Shown: positions 14,925-24,435, counted from the stretch's first letter. The stretch: DNA of 64,000 bases from Pseudoxanthomonas sp. J35 (GCF_000513995.1 NZ_AZVB01000011.1:138-64137), one strand, 5' to 3'. The notes: a model not told the origin generated them from the sequence alone. Numbers and translations are program-made.

Positions 14925-16787
14925 ATGGAGGCGGAGTACCGCGCGCAACGCACGTTCATTGTCTGGTGGATGCTGGCCTGCGTGCTCAAGCTGGTGGTGG
15001 CGGCGCGTTTGCCGCTGTTCGTCGACGAGGCGTTCTACTGGCAGGAAGGGCGGCACCTGGCGGCGGCGTACTCCGACCTGCCAGGGATGACCGCGTGGCT
15101 GGCGCGGCTGGGTACGTCGCTGGGCGGCGACCACGTGCTGGCGCTGCGGATGCCGTTCCTGCTGATGGGCGCGCTGCTGCCGTGGTGGGTGGCGCGGATC
15201 GGCCGGCGCTGGTTCGGCGCGATCGCCGGCTGGCGCGCCGGCACCCTGGCGGTGCTGCTGCCGCTGCTGGGCATGCTCGGCGTGCTGGCGCTGCCGGACG
15301 TGCCGCTGGCGCTGGCCACGGTGCTGTGCCTGCATGCGGGCATGCGCATGCTCGAGGAGGTCACGCCGCTGGCGGTGATGGAGCTGGCCTTCGGCCTGGC
15401 GCTGGGCGCGCTGAGCCATTACCGCTTCGCCGGGGTGTGGGGCGCCGGCATCGTGGTGCTGCTGCTGTTGCCGCAGGGCCGGCGGCTGCTGCGCGACCCG
15501 CGCGTGCTGCTGGCCGGCGCGTTCGGCCTGCTGGCCTGGCTGCCGCTGCTGCTGTGGAACCTGGAGAACGGCGAGGCCGGCCTGCGCTTCCAGCTGGTCG
15601 AGCGGCATCCGTGGGCGCTGCATGGCGGCGGCTGGGCCTTCGTCCCGGTGCAGGCCCTGCTGGTCACGCCGCTGCTGGCGGTGGCGCTGCTGCAGGCGGC
15701 GTGGGTGACCGGCTGGAAGCGGCGCCCGGCGCGGCCGCAATGGCGGTTCCTGGCGCTGTTCGGTTCGATCATCCTCGGCGGGCTGTTCGTGCTGGGCTTC
15801 GTCGCCGATGCCGAACGGGTGAGCTTCCACTGGCCGGTGCCGGCGTACCTGGCGCTGCTGCCGGCGGCCGCGCGGGTGCTGGAAACCTGGCCGGTGCAGT
15901 GGCGGCGGGCAACGTGGACCGTCACCGGGCTGGGCCTGCTGGCCGCGCTGGGCTGGTGCCTGGCGGTGTCGGTGCCGGCGCTGCGCGAGGCCAGTGCCGG
16001 GTCCAAGCATTACCCGCGCAACTTCGCCGGCTGGGAGCCGCTGGCCAGGGCGGTGCGCGAGGAGCTGGAGGCGATGCCGCCGGGCACGCAGCTGCTGGCC
16101 GACGACTTCAAGGTGGGGGCCGAGCTCGGCTTCGCGCTCGGCGATCCGGACATCGCGGTGCTGGACCACCCGCTCAACCATGCCCATGGCCGCGCGCCAC
16201 AGCTGCGCAAGTGGGACCTGCTGGCCGAGGGCCTGCCGCAGGCGCCGGCGCTGCTGGTGCTGGCACCGGGCGACGTGTCGTTCCGTGACCTGCTGCGCCG
16301 CTACCACGCGCTGTGCCAGCGCCTGGGGCCGTTGCCGCCGCCGTCGCGCACGGTGCTGGTCGACCATGGCGCCACGCGTTTCCTGCTGGTCCGCCTGCCG
16401 GGTGGCAAGCCGGTGCCGGCGGCCGGTTGCGTCGCCCCGGCCCTGGCCTGGATCGATGCGCCGGAGCCGGGCGCGCGGGTGTCGCCGCGCTTCGAGGTCG
16501 GCGGCTGGGCGTTCAGGGAAGGCATCGGCCTGTCCCGGATCGAGGTGCTGCTGGACGAGGCGGTGGTGGCCGAGGCCGAGTACGGGCTGCCGTTCGACGT
16601 TTCCGGGCACTTCCCCGGCTCGACGGATCCGAACCAGCCGCGCGTGGGCTTCCGCGCGCAGGTCGACCTGCCGGCAAGCCAGGCCGGCACGCGCTGGCTG
16701 GGCCTGCGCCTGCACGGGACCGATGGCAGCGTGGAGGAATGGCCGCGGCAGCGCGTGCGGATCGTGGCGGGGGACGACGGCAGGTAA
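14925..16787 (+). CDS. GT39-type membrane glycosyltransferase (ArnT/PMT-like)
   Basis: The 620-residue product starts with a helix and the loop motif LFVDEAFYW (about residues 32-40), where the acidic pair matches the catalytic DE of GT-C enzymes of family 39. At least nine membrane helices follow to about residue 335. The C-terminal third is soluble and periplasmic-looking, ending with a beta-rich domain from about 520. Such enzymes move sugars from polyprenyl-phosphate carriers to proteins, lipids or glycans outside the inner membrane. The substrate cannot be read from the sequence. It is divergent from moxR and followed after 29 bases by a GT2 transferase that would make the lipid-linked donor. 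Confidence 0.85.
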   Translation: MEAEYRAQRTFIVWWMLACVLKLVVAARLPLFVDEAFYWQEGRHLAAAYSDLPGMTAWLARLGTSLGGDHVLALRMPFLLMGALLPWWVARIGRRWFGAIAGWRAGTLAVLLPLLGMLGVLALPDVPLALATVLCLHAGMRMLEEVTPLAVMELAFGLALGALSHYRFAGVWGAGIVVLLLLPQGRRLLRDPRVLLAGAFGLLAWLPLLLWNLENGEAGLRFQLVERHPWALHGGGWAFVPVQALLVTPLLAVALLQAAWVTGWKRRPARPQWRFLALFGSIILGGLFVLGFVADAERVSFHWPVPAYLALLPAAARVLETWPVQWRRATWTVTGLGLLAALGWCLAVSVPALREASAGSKHYPRNFAGWEPLARAVREELEAMPPGTQLLADDFKVGAELGFALGDPDIAVLDHPLNHAHGRAPQLRKWDLLAEGLPQAPALLVLAPGDVSFRDLLRRYHALCQRLGPLPPPSRTVLVDHGATRFLLVRLPGGKPVPAAGCVAPALAWIDAPEPGARVSPRFEVGGWAFREGIGLSRIEVLLDEAVVAEAEYGLPFDVSGHFPGSTDPNQPRVGFRAQVDLPASQAGTRWLGLRLHGTDGSVEEWPRQRVRIVAGDDGR

Positions 16788-16816
16788 GATGCTGCCGGTT
16801 TTCCAGGAAACGCCCG

Positions 16817-17908
16817 ATGCAAGGTCCAGGGGAAGGGTCCAACGCCGAGGCCGCGCAGGGCTTGCGCATCGCGTTGCTGGTCCCGTGCCATAACGAGGCG
16901 GCGACGGTGGCCGCGGTAGTGGAGGCGTTCGCCCGCAGCCTGCCTTCGGCGCGCTGCCACGTGTTCGACAACCGCTCCGTCGACGCCACCGCCGAGATCG
17001 CCCGCGCCAGCGGTGCGCAGGTGCACCCGGTGGCGCTGCGCGGCAAGGGCAACGTCATCCGCCGCGCCTTCGCCGACATCGAGGCGGACGTCTACGTGAT
17101 GGCGGACGGCGACGCGACCTACGACGCGGCCGCCGCTCCGGAAATGGTGCGGCGCCTGGTCGAGGACGGCCTGGACATGGTGGTGGGCGCGCGCGTGGAC
17201 CAGGACCCGGCGGCGTACCGCGCCGGCCACCGCTTCGGCAACCGTCTGCTCACCCGCTGCGTGGCCATGCTGTTCGGCGACAGCTTCGACGACATGCTGT
17301 CCGGTTACCGGGTGTTCTCCCGGCGCTATGTGAAGTCGTTCCCGGCGCACGCGGCCGGGTTCGAGATCGAGACCGAGCTGGCGGTGCACGCGCTGCAGCT
17401 GCGCATGCCGGTGGCCGAGGTGCCGGCCGCCTATGGTGCGCGGCCGCAGGGCTCGACCAGCAAGCTCAACACCTGGCGCGATGGCGCGCGCATCCTCGGC
17501 ACCATCGGCCGGCTGGTGATGGCCGAGCGGCCGCTGCTGTTCTTCTCCGCCTGTGCCGCGGCGACGTTGCTGCTGTCGCTGCTGCTGGCCGCGCCGCTGC
17601 TGGCCACGTACCTGGAGACCGGCCTGGTGCCGCGTTTCCCGACCGCGATCCTGTGCGCGGCGCTGGTGCAGCTGGCGGCGATGCTGTTCGGCTGCGGCCT
17701 GGTGCTCGACACGGTCACGCGCGGGCGCATCGAGGCCAAGCGCCTGGCCTACCTGGCGATCCCGGCCACGCGCGGGCACCTGCCGGCGGCGGAAACGCCG
17801 CTGGGGCTGCCGGTCGCTGGCGTGCCGGTGGCGGACGTGGCCGTGGCGGGCATGCCGGTGGTCGCGCCGGAGCCGGCGCCTCCGGCGACGGGCGAGGGCG
17901 GGGAATGA
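16817..17908 (+). CDS. GT2 family glycosyltransferase (polyprenyl-phosphate sugar transferase-like)
   Basis: The 363-residue product has a GT-A domain with LLVPCHNEAATV (about 19-30), a DNRSVDAT motif, ADGDATYD (the DxD-type metal motif) and GARVDQDPAAYRAGHRFGN, typical of dolichyl-phosphate-mannose synthase-like enzymes. Two C-terminal membrane helices (about 238-300) follow. The tail is an unusual Val/Ala/Pro-rich stretch with near-repeats (VAGVPVADVAVAGMPVV). AGGAA lies 8 bases before the ATG. The gene overlaps the next one as ATGA and sits between two membrane proteins, which fits supply of a lipid-linked sugar. Confidence 0.88.
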   Translation: MQGPGEGSNAEAAQGLRIALLVPCHNEAATVAAVVEAFARSLPSARCHVFDNRSVDATAEIARASGAQVHPVALRGKGNVIRRAFADIEADVYVMADGDATYDAAAAPEMVRRLVEDGLDMVVGARVDQDPAAYRAGHRFGNRLLTRCVAMLFGDSFDDMLSGYRVFSRRYVKSFPAHAAGFEIETELAVHALQLRMPVAEVPAAYGARPQGSTSKLNTWRDGARILGTIGRLVMAERPLLFFSACAAATLLLSLLLAAPLLATYLETGLVPRFPTAILCAALVQLAAMLFGCGLVLDTVTRGRIEAKRLAYLAIPATRGHLPAAETPLGLPVAGVPVADVAVAGMPVVAPEPAPPATGEGGE

Positions 17909-19794
17909 GCCTGGTGGACATGCGCGCGCGCCGGCGCGGGGCGCAGGCGGCATGCGTGCGCGTTTTCGGCTTCGGTTCGCGTGCCGGCATGGTGCGGGCC
18001 GCCGTGGCGGTGGCGCTGCTGGGCGCGGTGGCCTCGCTGCTGCGCGGGCAGGACGCCAACTGGGACCTGCGCAACTACCACCTGCACAACGGCTGGGCCT
18101 GGTTGCACGGGCGGCTGGGCATGGACCTGGCGCCGGCGCAGCTGCAGACCTGGTTCGTGCCGTTGATGGACGTGCCGTACTTCCTGCTGGTTCAGCATGC
18201 GCCGGCGCCCGTGGCCGGCGCGCTGCTGGGACTGGTGCACGGACTGGCGTTCCTGCCGGTGGCCTGGATCGGCTGGCGCGCGCTGGCCGGCGACCCGCGC
18301 CGCGACTGGCTGGCGCCGCTGCTGGGCCTGGCCGGCCTGGCCAGCGCCGCGTTCCTGTCCGAACTGGGCACGACCATGGGCGACAACACCACCGCACCGC
18401 TGGTCCTGGGCGCGCTGGCGCTGTGCCTGCCGGTGGCGGGGCGGTGGCGCAACGGCCGCACCGTGCTGGCCGGCGTGCTGCTCGGTGCGGCGGTCGGGTT
18501 GAAGCTGACCAACGCGCTCTACGCGGTCGCCCTGGGCCTGGCGGTGCTGGCCGCACCGCTGCCGTGGCGCGCGCGGCTGCGCACCGGCGTGCTGCTGGCC
18601 GGCGTGGCGCTGCTGGTCTTCGCCGTGCTGGCCGGGCCGTGGCTGCATGCGGTGTGGCAGGCCTATGGCAATCCGCTGTTCCCGCAGTACAACACCTGGT
18701 TCCAGGCGCCGCTGGCGTCGCCGGAGGCCACGGCCGACCTGCGCTGGCGGCCGCATGGCCTGGGCGAGGCATTGCTGCGGCCGCTGCTGTTCACCGCGAA
18801 GCCGCATCTGGTCAGCGAGCTGGCGTTGCTGCAGGCGATCTGGGCGGTGCTGTACATCGTCGCCGTGCTTGCGGCCGTCGCCTGGCTGTGGCGGCGTTTG
18901 CGCGGACGCGCGCAGGTACACGCGCAAGGCCGCGATGCGGCGGTGCTGCGCATGCTCGGGGTGTTCTTCGTGGTCGGCTTCGTGCTGTGGCTGTGGATGT
19001 TCAGCATCCACCGCTACCTGGTGGTGCTGGAACTGCTGGCGCCGCTGGTGCTGTGGTGGCTGCTGCGCACGCTGCTGCCGGGGCGCGCCGGTTCGCTCGT
19101 GGCCGGCGCCGCGGTGCTGCTGTGCGCGGTGGTGGCGCTGGTCGGCTGGAACGACTGGGGCCATGCGCGCTGGACCCGTGAGGCCTTCCGCGTCGAGGCC
19201 CCGGCTGGGCCGCCGCCGGGCCTGGTCCTGCTGGCCGGGGACGATCCACAGTCCTGGCGCATCCCGTTCCTGCCGAAGGGGCCCGTGTATGCCGGCGTGG
19301 CGACCAACTTCCCCGAGTCGCCGGCCTATGCCGCGCAGGTGCGCGCGCTGGTGGCCGCGCACGACGACGTGCGGGTCATGCTGCCGGCCGAAGCCGATCC
19401 TTCCGGCGGCGGCAAGCTGATGGAGAAGCTCGAGCGCGCCGACCGCCAGAACCGCTGGGCCGGGCGCCTGGGCCTGGATCGCGACGACTGTCCGGCGATG
19501 CGCTGGATCGTCGAACGCAGCCGCAATCGTGGGCTGCTGGGATCCGGGGAGTCGCCGACCGGCCGCTGCCGTTTCGTTCCGCTTGAAGGCGGGAAGCCGC
19601 TCGATCCGCGGGCGACGCAGGCCCTGCGCGAGGCGCAGGACCGCGAACGCCTGGCGGGCATGGCGGCGACGCTCGAACAGCGCTACGGCCTGCACGTCGA
19701 CCGCGACAGTTGCCAGGTGCTGCGCAGCTGGATCGGCGCCAAGGCGTTCCCGTACCGGTTGTGCCGGGTGGGCCTGGTGGAGGCGGCCGGCTGA
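17905..19794 (+). CDS. Polytopic membrane protein, GT-C-like, unrecognised family
   Basis: The 629-residue product has a basic N-terminus, one helix, then a first periplasmic loop reading DANWDLRNYHLHNGWAW, whose acidic and aromatic residues resemble the catalytic loop of GT-C glycosyltransferases. Around ten more hydrophobic segments follow to about residue 410. The last ~220 residues are soluble and contain four cysteines spaced like two disulfide pairs (DDC, GRC, DSC, RLC). It overlaps the GT2 gene by 4 bases and so is co-translated with it. A second lipid-linked sugar transferase is the best guess, but I do not recognise the family. Confidence 0.7.
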   Translation: MSLVDMRARRRGAQAACVRVFGFGSRAGMVRAAVAVALLGAVASLLRGQDANWDLRNYHLHNGWAWLHGRLGMDLAPAQLQTWFVPLMDVPYFLLVQHAPAPVAGALLGLVHGLAFLPVAWIGWRALAGDPRRDWLAPLLGLAGLASAAFLSELGTTMGDNTTAPLVLGALALCLPVAGRWRNGRTVLAGVLLGAAVGLKLTNALYAVALGLAVLAAPLPWRARLRTGVLLAGVALLVFAVLAGPWLHAVWQAYGNPLFPQYNTWFQAPLASPEATADLRWRPHGLGEALLRPLLFTAKPHLVSELALLQAIWAVLYIVAVLAAVAWLWRRLRGRAQVHAQGRDAAVLRMLGVFFVVGFVLWLWMFSIHRYLVVLELLAPLVLWWLLRTLLPGRAGSLVAGAAVLLCAVVALVGWNDWGHARWTREAFRVEAPAGPPPGLVLLAGDDPQSWRIPFLPKGPVYAGVATNFPESPAYAAQVRALVAAHDDVRVMLPAEADPSGGGKLMEKLERADRQNRWAGRLGLDRDDCPAMRWIVERSRNRGLLGSGESPTGRCRFVPLEGGKPLDPRATQALREAQDRERLAGMAATLEQRYGLHVDRDSCQVLRSWIGAKAFPYRLCRVGLVEAAG

Positions 19795-19812
19795 AGCCGC
19801 CGCCCGCGCCAG

Positions 19813-20379
19813 TCAGGGCAGGGCGTAGCCGGCCTCGCGCAGCAGGCCGGACAGGGCGATCAGCGGCAGGCCGATGAGTGCGGTCGGGTCGCGGTTCTCG
19901 ATCGCCTCGAACAGGCTGATGCCCAGGCCCTCGCACTTGAAGCTGCCGGCGCAGTCGAACGGCTGCTCGGCATCGACGTAGCGTTCGATCTCGTCGGCGG
20001 CCAGGGTCCGGAAGTGCACCTGGGTCAGGTCGACCGTGGCCAGCTCATGGGCGCCGCGGCGCAGGCATACGGCCGTATGGAAGCGCACCGTGCGCCCGCT
20101 CATCTGCGTCAGCTGGGCGATCGCCGCCTCGCGGCCGCCGGGCTTGCCCAGCACCTGCCCGTCGAGTTCGGCGGCCTGGTCCGAGCCGATCACCCAGGCG
20201 TCCGGGAACCGTTCAGCCACCGCGTCGGCCTTGGCCTGGGCCAGGCGCCGGACCAGCTGGGGCGGGCTCTCGGCGCGCAACGGGGTCTCGTCGATCCCCG
20301 GGCTGGCGCATTCGAAGGGCAGCCGCAGGCGCTGCAGCAGCTCGCGGCGGTAGCGCGAAGTGGAAGCGAGGATCAACAT
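19813..20379 (-). CDS. Maf-family nucleotide pyrophosphatase (YceF-like)
   Basis: The 188-residue product has the Maf signatures: ASTSRYRRELLQRL at residues 5-18, the ETPLRAESP loop, VIGSDQAAELDG and the substrate loop KPGGREAAIAQL. Maf proteins hydrolyse modified or canonical nucleoside triphosphates; those next to yceD-rpmF are usually the YceF subtype acting on 7-methyl-GTP. The ATG at 20379 matches the family start (MLILASTSRYRR); the longer open frame upstream is not used. It is divergent from yceD. Confidence 0.92.
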   Translation of the reverse strand: MLILASTSRYRRELLQRLRLPFECASPGIDETPLRAESPPQLVRRLAQAKADAVAERFPDAWVIGSDQAAELDGQVLGKPGGREAAIAQLTQMSGRTVRFHTAVCLRRGAHELATVDLTQVHFRTLAADEIERYVDAEQPFDCAGSFKCEGLGISLFEAIENRDPTALIGLPLIALSGLLREAGYALP

Positions 20380-20461
20380 ATGGGGGTACGGCAGGTGGGC
20401 CGGCCAGTGTCGGCCGCGCCGCGGCCGCCGGCAATGGCCCGTTTCCACGCCCGGGCCGGGT

Positions 20462-20490
20462 TTGACATGGCCCGGTCCGGTCCTTAACAT
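20462..20490 (+). promoter_or_regulatory. Strong sigma-70 promoter of the yceD-rpmF-fab operon
   Basis: A perfect TTGACA (20462-20467) is followed after exactly 17 bases by TAACAT (20485-20490). The predicted start is about 20496-20498, only a few bases before the yceD ATG at 20501. Confidence 0.75.
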
Positions 20491-20500
20491 TCAGCGGCTT

Positions 20501-21022
20501 ATGTCCGCAGGTGCATCCGTCGTGCAGGTCCCCGAAACGCTGGATGCTTGGAGGATGGTCGCCGCGAGGCGGCAGTTCGAAGGGCGGATGCCGCTGTCGG
20601 CGATGCCCCGGCTGGGCGGGAGCCTGGCCGACACGGATGGCGAATGCCGCTTCGCGCTGGAGTTCGGGCACGACGCGTTGCAGGTGCCCTACGTCGAACT
20701 GTCGATCGATGCCGGTCTGCCGCTGGTGTGCCAGCGCAGCCTGGAGCGGTTCGTGTTCCCGGTGAAGACCGTGCAGCGGCTCGGTCTGATCCGCGACGAG
20801 GCCGGGGAGGCCGCGTTGCCGCCAGGCTACGAGGCGCTGCTGGTGCCGGAGGACGGCCTGTTGCGGCCGGCCGAGCTGGTCGAGGACGAGCTGGTGCTCG
20901 CCCTGCCGGTGGTGCCGGTGGCCCCGGGCAGCGAACCGGTCGAGCAGACCTGGTCGGCGGGCGAGGAAGAGTTGCAGGCGGCCAGCCCGTTCGCGGCGCT
21001 GGCGGCCCTGAAGAAGAAGTAA
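20501..21022 (+). CDS. yceD: YceD / DUF177 protein
   Basis: The 173-residue product belongs to the YceD family, recognisable by the VPYVELSIDAGLPLVCQRSLERFVFPV core and the acidic segment ELVEDELVLALPVVP. In nearly all proteobacteria it lies directly upstream of rpmF. In plants and E. coli the family is linked to 23S rRNA accumulation and processing. The ATG lies only about 4 bases after the predicted transcription start and has no Shine-Dalgarno, so the mRNA may be nearly leaderless. Confidence 0.92.
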   Translation: MSAGASVVQVPETLDAWRMVAARRQFEGRMPLSAMPRLGGSLADTDGECRFALEFGHDALQVPYVELSIDAGLPLVCQRSLERFVFPVKTVQRLGLIRDEAGEAALPPGYEALLVPEDGLLRPAELVEDELVLALPVVPVAPGSEPVEQTWSAGEEELQAASPFAALAALKKK

Positions 21023-21130
21023 CAAGCAGGACACACGGTCGCGCCGCCGCCGAAGGCGCCCTGGAACGGCACCGGCGGGTGGCTTCGAGGTCCAACAAGA
21101 CACGCACTACAACGAGTTTGGAGCAATCCC

Positions 21131-21325
21131 ATGGCTGTGCAGAAATCCCGAGTCACTCCGTCCCGCCGCGGCCAGCGCCGTTCCCATGACGCGCTGACGG
21201 CCAAGCAGCTGGCGACCGACCCGACCACGGGCGAGACCCACCTGCGCCACCACGTCACCGCCGACGGCTACTACCGCGGCAAGAAGGTCATCGCCACCAA
21301 GACCTCGGTGGTCGAGGAAGACTGA
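21131..21325 (+). CDS. rpmF: 50S ribosomal protein bL32
   Basis: The 64-residue product starts [20 protein letters not shown], the standard bL32 N-terminus, and has the family's short basic body ending in a VVEED tail. The cysteine pairs of zinc-binding L32 variants are absent. The gene lies between yceD and fabH; plsX, which often follows rpmF, is not here. Confidence 0.97.
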   Translation: MAVQKSRVTPSRRGQRRSHDALTAKQLATDPTTGETHLRHHVTADGYYRGKKVIATKTSVVEED

Positions 21326-21408
21326 TGCCTGGCGGGCGCGCCCCGTGCGCGCCCGTCCGCGGTGAAACACATCCAGGTCCTCGCCGAGGGCCGCAAGCGG
21401 GAATGCGC

Positions 21409-22389
21409 ATGAGCGAACGGATCTATTCGCGCATCGCCGGAACCGGCAGCTACCTGCCGGCGAAGGTGGTGACCAACGACGACCTGGCCAAGGTGGTCGA
21501 CACCAGCGACGAATGGATCCGCACCCGCACAGGCATCGCCGAACGGCGGGTCGCCGCCGAAGGCGAGACCACCAGCGACCTGGGCCACCAGGCCGCGCTG
21601 CGTGCGCTGGAAGCCGCCGGCGTCGAGCCGTCCGAGATCGACCTGATCGTCGTCGGCACGACCACGCCGGACGTGGTGTTCCCGTCCACCGCCTGCCTGA
21701 TCCAGCAGAAGCTGGGCATCGCCGGCTGCGCGGCGTTCGACGTCAACGCGGCCTGCTCGGGCTTCGTGTTCGCGCTGAGCGTGGCCGACAAGTTCATCCG
21801 CACCGGCGCGGCGAAGACCGCGCTGGTGGTCGGTGCCGAGACCCTGACCCGCATCGTCGACTGGAGCGACCGCACCACCTGCGTGCTGTTCGGCGACGGT
21901 GCCGGCGCGGTCGTGCTCAAGGCCGACAGCGAGACCGGCATCCTTTCCACGCACCTGCATGCCGACGGCAGCAAGCGCGACCTGCTGTGCTGCCCGGCGG
22001 GCGTGTCGGCCGGCTTCAAGCCGGAGGAGACCAATGCCGGCGTGCGCATCCTCATGGCCGGCAACGAGGTGTTCAAGCATGCGGTCAAGGCGCTGGACGG
22101 CGTGGTCGACGAGACCCTGGCCGCCAACGGCCTGGACAAGCGCGACCTCGACTGGCTGATCCCGCACCAGGCCAACCTGCGCATCATCGAAGCCACGGCC
22201 AAGCGCCTGGACATGCCGATGGACCGCGTCGTCGTCACCGTCGACCGCCACGGCAACACCTCGGCCGGTTCGGTGCCGCTGGCGCTGGACGAGGCGGTGC
22301 GTTCCGGCCGCGTGCAGCGCGGCCAGCTGCTGCTGCTGGAGGCGTTCGGCGGCGGCTTCACCTGGGGCTCGGCGCTGCTGCGCTACTGA
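21409..22389 (+). CDS. fabH: 3-oxoacyl-ACP synthase III (FabH)
   Basis: FabH starts fatty-acid synthesis by condensing an acyl-CoA primer with malonyl-ACP. The 326-residue product has the catalytic triad Cys116 (NAACSGF), His253 (IPHQANLR) and Asn283 (HGNTSAGS), and the C-terminal [13 protein letters not shown]. The ATG at 21409 gives the usual start ([17 protein letters not shown]); an ATG at 21403 is also possible. A 16-bp palindrome, gcggcctgcaggccgc, lies just after the stop (22395-22410). Confidence 0.97.
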   Translation: MSERIYSRIAGTGSYLPAKVVTNDDLAKVVDTSDEWIRTRTGIAERRVAAEGETTSDLGHQAALRALEAAGVEPSEIDLIVVGTTTPDVVFPSTACLIQQKLGIAGCAAFDVNAACSGFVFALSVADKFIRTGAAKTALVVGAETLTRIVDWSDRTTCVLFGDGAGAVVLKADSETGILSTHLHADGSKRDLLCCPAGVSAGFKPEETNAGVRILMAGNEVFKHAVKALDGVVDETLAANGLDKRDLDWLIPHQANLRIIEATAKRLDMPMDRVVVTVDRHGNTSAGSVPLALDEAVRSGRVQRGQLLLLEAFGGGFTWGSALLRY

Positions 22390-22587
22390 GCCGCGCGGCC
22401 TGCAGGCCGCGGCTGCTTCAACCCGCATTCCGCGAACACCGCACGGCCTCCAGGGCCGCGCGGCGTCGTCGTGCGTGTCCACCGGGCGCATCCCGCGCCG
22501 CAGGAGGCATCAGGCATACGCAACAGTACAGACGAAGCACCGCTTTCGCCCGTATCATCGGCATTCGTTCCTGATCTGCGACAGCGC

Positions 22588-23529
22588 GTGACCGACCCGA
22601 CGCTCGCCTTTGTTTTCCCCGGCCAGGGCTCCCAGTCCGTAGGGATGCTGGCCGAACTGGCCGAACTGCACCCGCAGGTGCGCGAAGCTTTCGCCGAAGC
22701 CTCCGAAGGCGCAGGCGTCGACCTGTGGAGCCTGTCCCAGGGCGGCCCCGAGGAAATGCTCAACCGCACCGAATACACCCAGCCGGCGCTGCTCGCCGCG
22801 GGGATCGGCGTGTGGCGTGCGTGGAACGCGCAGGGCGGCGCGCAGCCCTCGATGCTCGCCGGGCACAGCCTGGGCGAATACACCGCGCTGGTCGCCGCCG
22901 GCGCGCTGTCGCTGGCCGACGGTGCGCACCTGGTGCGCCTGCGCGGCCAGCTGATGCAGGATGCCGCGCCCGCCGGCACCGGCGCGATGGCCGCCGTGCT
23001 CGGCGCCGACGACGCGCTGGTGCAGGAGGTCTGCAACGAGGCGTCCGGCAGCCAGGTGGTGGTGCCGGCCAATTTCAATTCCCCCGGCCAGATCGTCATC
23101 GGCGGCGACGCGGCGGCGGTCGACCGTGCGCTGGCGCTGCTGGCCGAGCGCGGCGTGCGCAAGGCGGTGAAGCTGGCGGTGAGCGTGCCTTCGCACACCC
23201 CGCTGATGCGCGAGGCGGCCAACCGCCTGGCCGAGGCGATGGCCGGCCTGCGCTGGCACGCGCCGTCGCTGCCGGTGGTGCAGAACGTGGACGCGCAGGT
23301 GCACGGCAGCGTCGAGGCGATCCGTGACGCGCTGGTGCGGCAGCTGTACCTGCCGGTGCAGTGGACCGGCTGCGTGCAGGCGCTGGCCGCGCGCGGCGCG
23401 ACCCGCGTGGCCGAATGCGGCCCGGGCAAGGTGCTGGCCGGCCTGGTCAAGCGCATCGACAAGTCGATCGACGCGCGCGCGCTCGGCACCGCCGGCGACT
23501 TCGGCGCGGCGCTGGACGACTGGCGCTGA
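22588..23529 (+). CDS. fabD: Malonyl-CoA:ACP transacylase (FabD)
   Basis: FabD loads malonate onto ACP. With the GTG at 22588 the product is 313 residues and begins VTDPTLAFVFPGQGSQSVGM, matching the family; the open frame extends further upstream but not with conserved residues. The catalytic Ser94 lies in AGHSLGEYTA, with Gln13 in PGQGSQ and His in SVPSHTPLM. About 200 bases separate it from fabH, with TATCAT at about 22553-22558 as a possible internal -10, so fabD may have an extra promoter. Confidence 0.96.
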   Translation: MTDPTLAFVFPGQGSQSVGMLAELAELHPQVREAFAEASEGAGVDLWSLSQGGPEEMLNRTEYTQPALLAAGIGVWRAWNAQGGAQPSMLAGHSLGEYTALVAAGALSLADGAHLVRLRGQLMQDAAPAGTGAMAAVLGADDALVQEVCNEASGSQVVVPANFNSPGQIVIGGDAAAVDRALALLAERGVRKAVKLAVSVPSHTPLMREAANRLAEAMAGLRWHAPSLPVVQNVDAQVHGSVEAIRDALVRQLYLPVQWTGCVQALAARGATRVAECGPGKVLAGLVKRIDKSIDARALGTAGDFGAALDDWR

Positions 23530-23596
23530 TACCTTTGCGGCGGCGCGCCGGCCGGCGCGCCACGCCCTCCACGAACGCGAGAAGAAGAGACCCACC

Positions 23597-24349
23597 ATGA
23601 CTGCAAGCAGCCTGCCCCTGAGCGGCGAAATCGCCCTGGTCACCGGCGCCAGCCGCGGCATCGGCGCGGCGATCGCCGACGAACTGGCGGCGCGCGGCGC
23701 CACCGTGATCGGCACCGCCACCAGCGACGCTGGCGCCGCGGCCATCGGCGCGCGCCTGGCGGGGCAGGGCGGCCACGGCCGCAAGCTGGACGTCACCGAC
23801 GCCGCCGCGGTCGAGGCGCTGATCGACGGCATCGCCAAGGAGTTCGGTGCGATCTCCATCCTGGTCAACAACGCCGGCATCACCCGCGACAACCTGCTGA
23901 TGCGGATGAAGGACGAGGACTGGCAGGCGATCATCGACACCAACCTGACCAGCGTGTTCCGCACCTCCAAGGCGGTGATGCGCGGGATGATGAAGGCGCG
24001 CAAGGGCCGCATCATCAACATCGCCTCGGTGATCGGGGCCACCGGCAACGCCGGCCAGGCCAACTACGCCGCGGCCAAGGCCGGCATCATCGCCTTCAGC
24101 AAGTCGCTGGCCAAGGAGATCGGCAGCCGCAACGTCACGGTGAATGTCGTGGCGCCGGGCTTCATCGACACCGACATGACCCGCGAGCTGCCGGAGGACG
24201 CGAAGAACGCGATGCTCGGCCAGATCGCGCTGGGCCGTTTCGGCGAACCGGCGGACATCGCCCGCGCGGTGGCGTTCCTGGCCGGACCTGACGCGGCCTA
24301 CATCACCGGCGAAACCCTGCATGTGAATGGCGGCATGTACATGGCCTGA
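23597..24349 (+). CDS. fabG: 3-oxoacyl-ACP reductase (FabG)
   Basis: An NADPH-dependent short-chain reductase for the first reduction of each elongation round. The 250-residue product has the nucleotide loop GASRGIG (17-23), NNAG (91-94), and catalytic Ser144, Tyr157 and Lys161 (NYAAAKAG), with GETLHVNGGMYMA at the end. GAAGAAGAGA upstream provides the ribosome binding site. Confidence 0.97.
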   Translation: MTASSLPLSGEIALVTGASRGIGAAIADELAARGATVIGTATSDAGAAAIGARLAGQGGHGRKLDVTDAAAVEALIDGIAKEFGAISILVNNAGITRDNLLMRMKDEDWQAIIDTNLTSVFRTSKAVMRGMMKARKGRIINIASVIGATGNAGQANYAAAKAGIIAFSKSLAKEIGSRNVTVNVVAPGFIDTDMTRELPEDAKNAMLGQIALGRFGEPADIARAVAFLAGPDAAYITGETLHVNGGMYMA

Positions 24350-24370
24350 GCCTGGCGCCCGCCAGAAGAA

Positions 24371-24401
24371 GGATCTCAAAAGCCACGTAAGCTTTTGATC
24401 C
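24371..24401 (+). terminator. Hairpin between fabG and acpP
   Basis: CAAAAGC (24377-24383) pairs with GCTTTTG (24391-24397), extended by ggat/atcc with a 2-base bulge. There is no clean T-run after it, so it may be an attenuator or mRNA-processing site rather than a full terminator. Confidence 0.4.
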
Positions 24402-24435
24402 GGCTGCGGTTCCCGGCCAGTGCCAGGCCCGCGGC

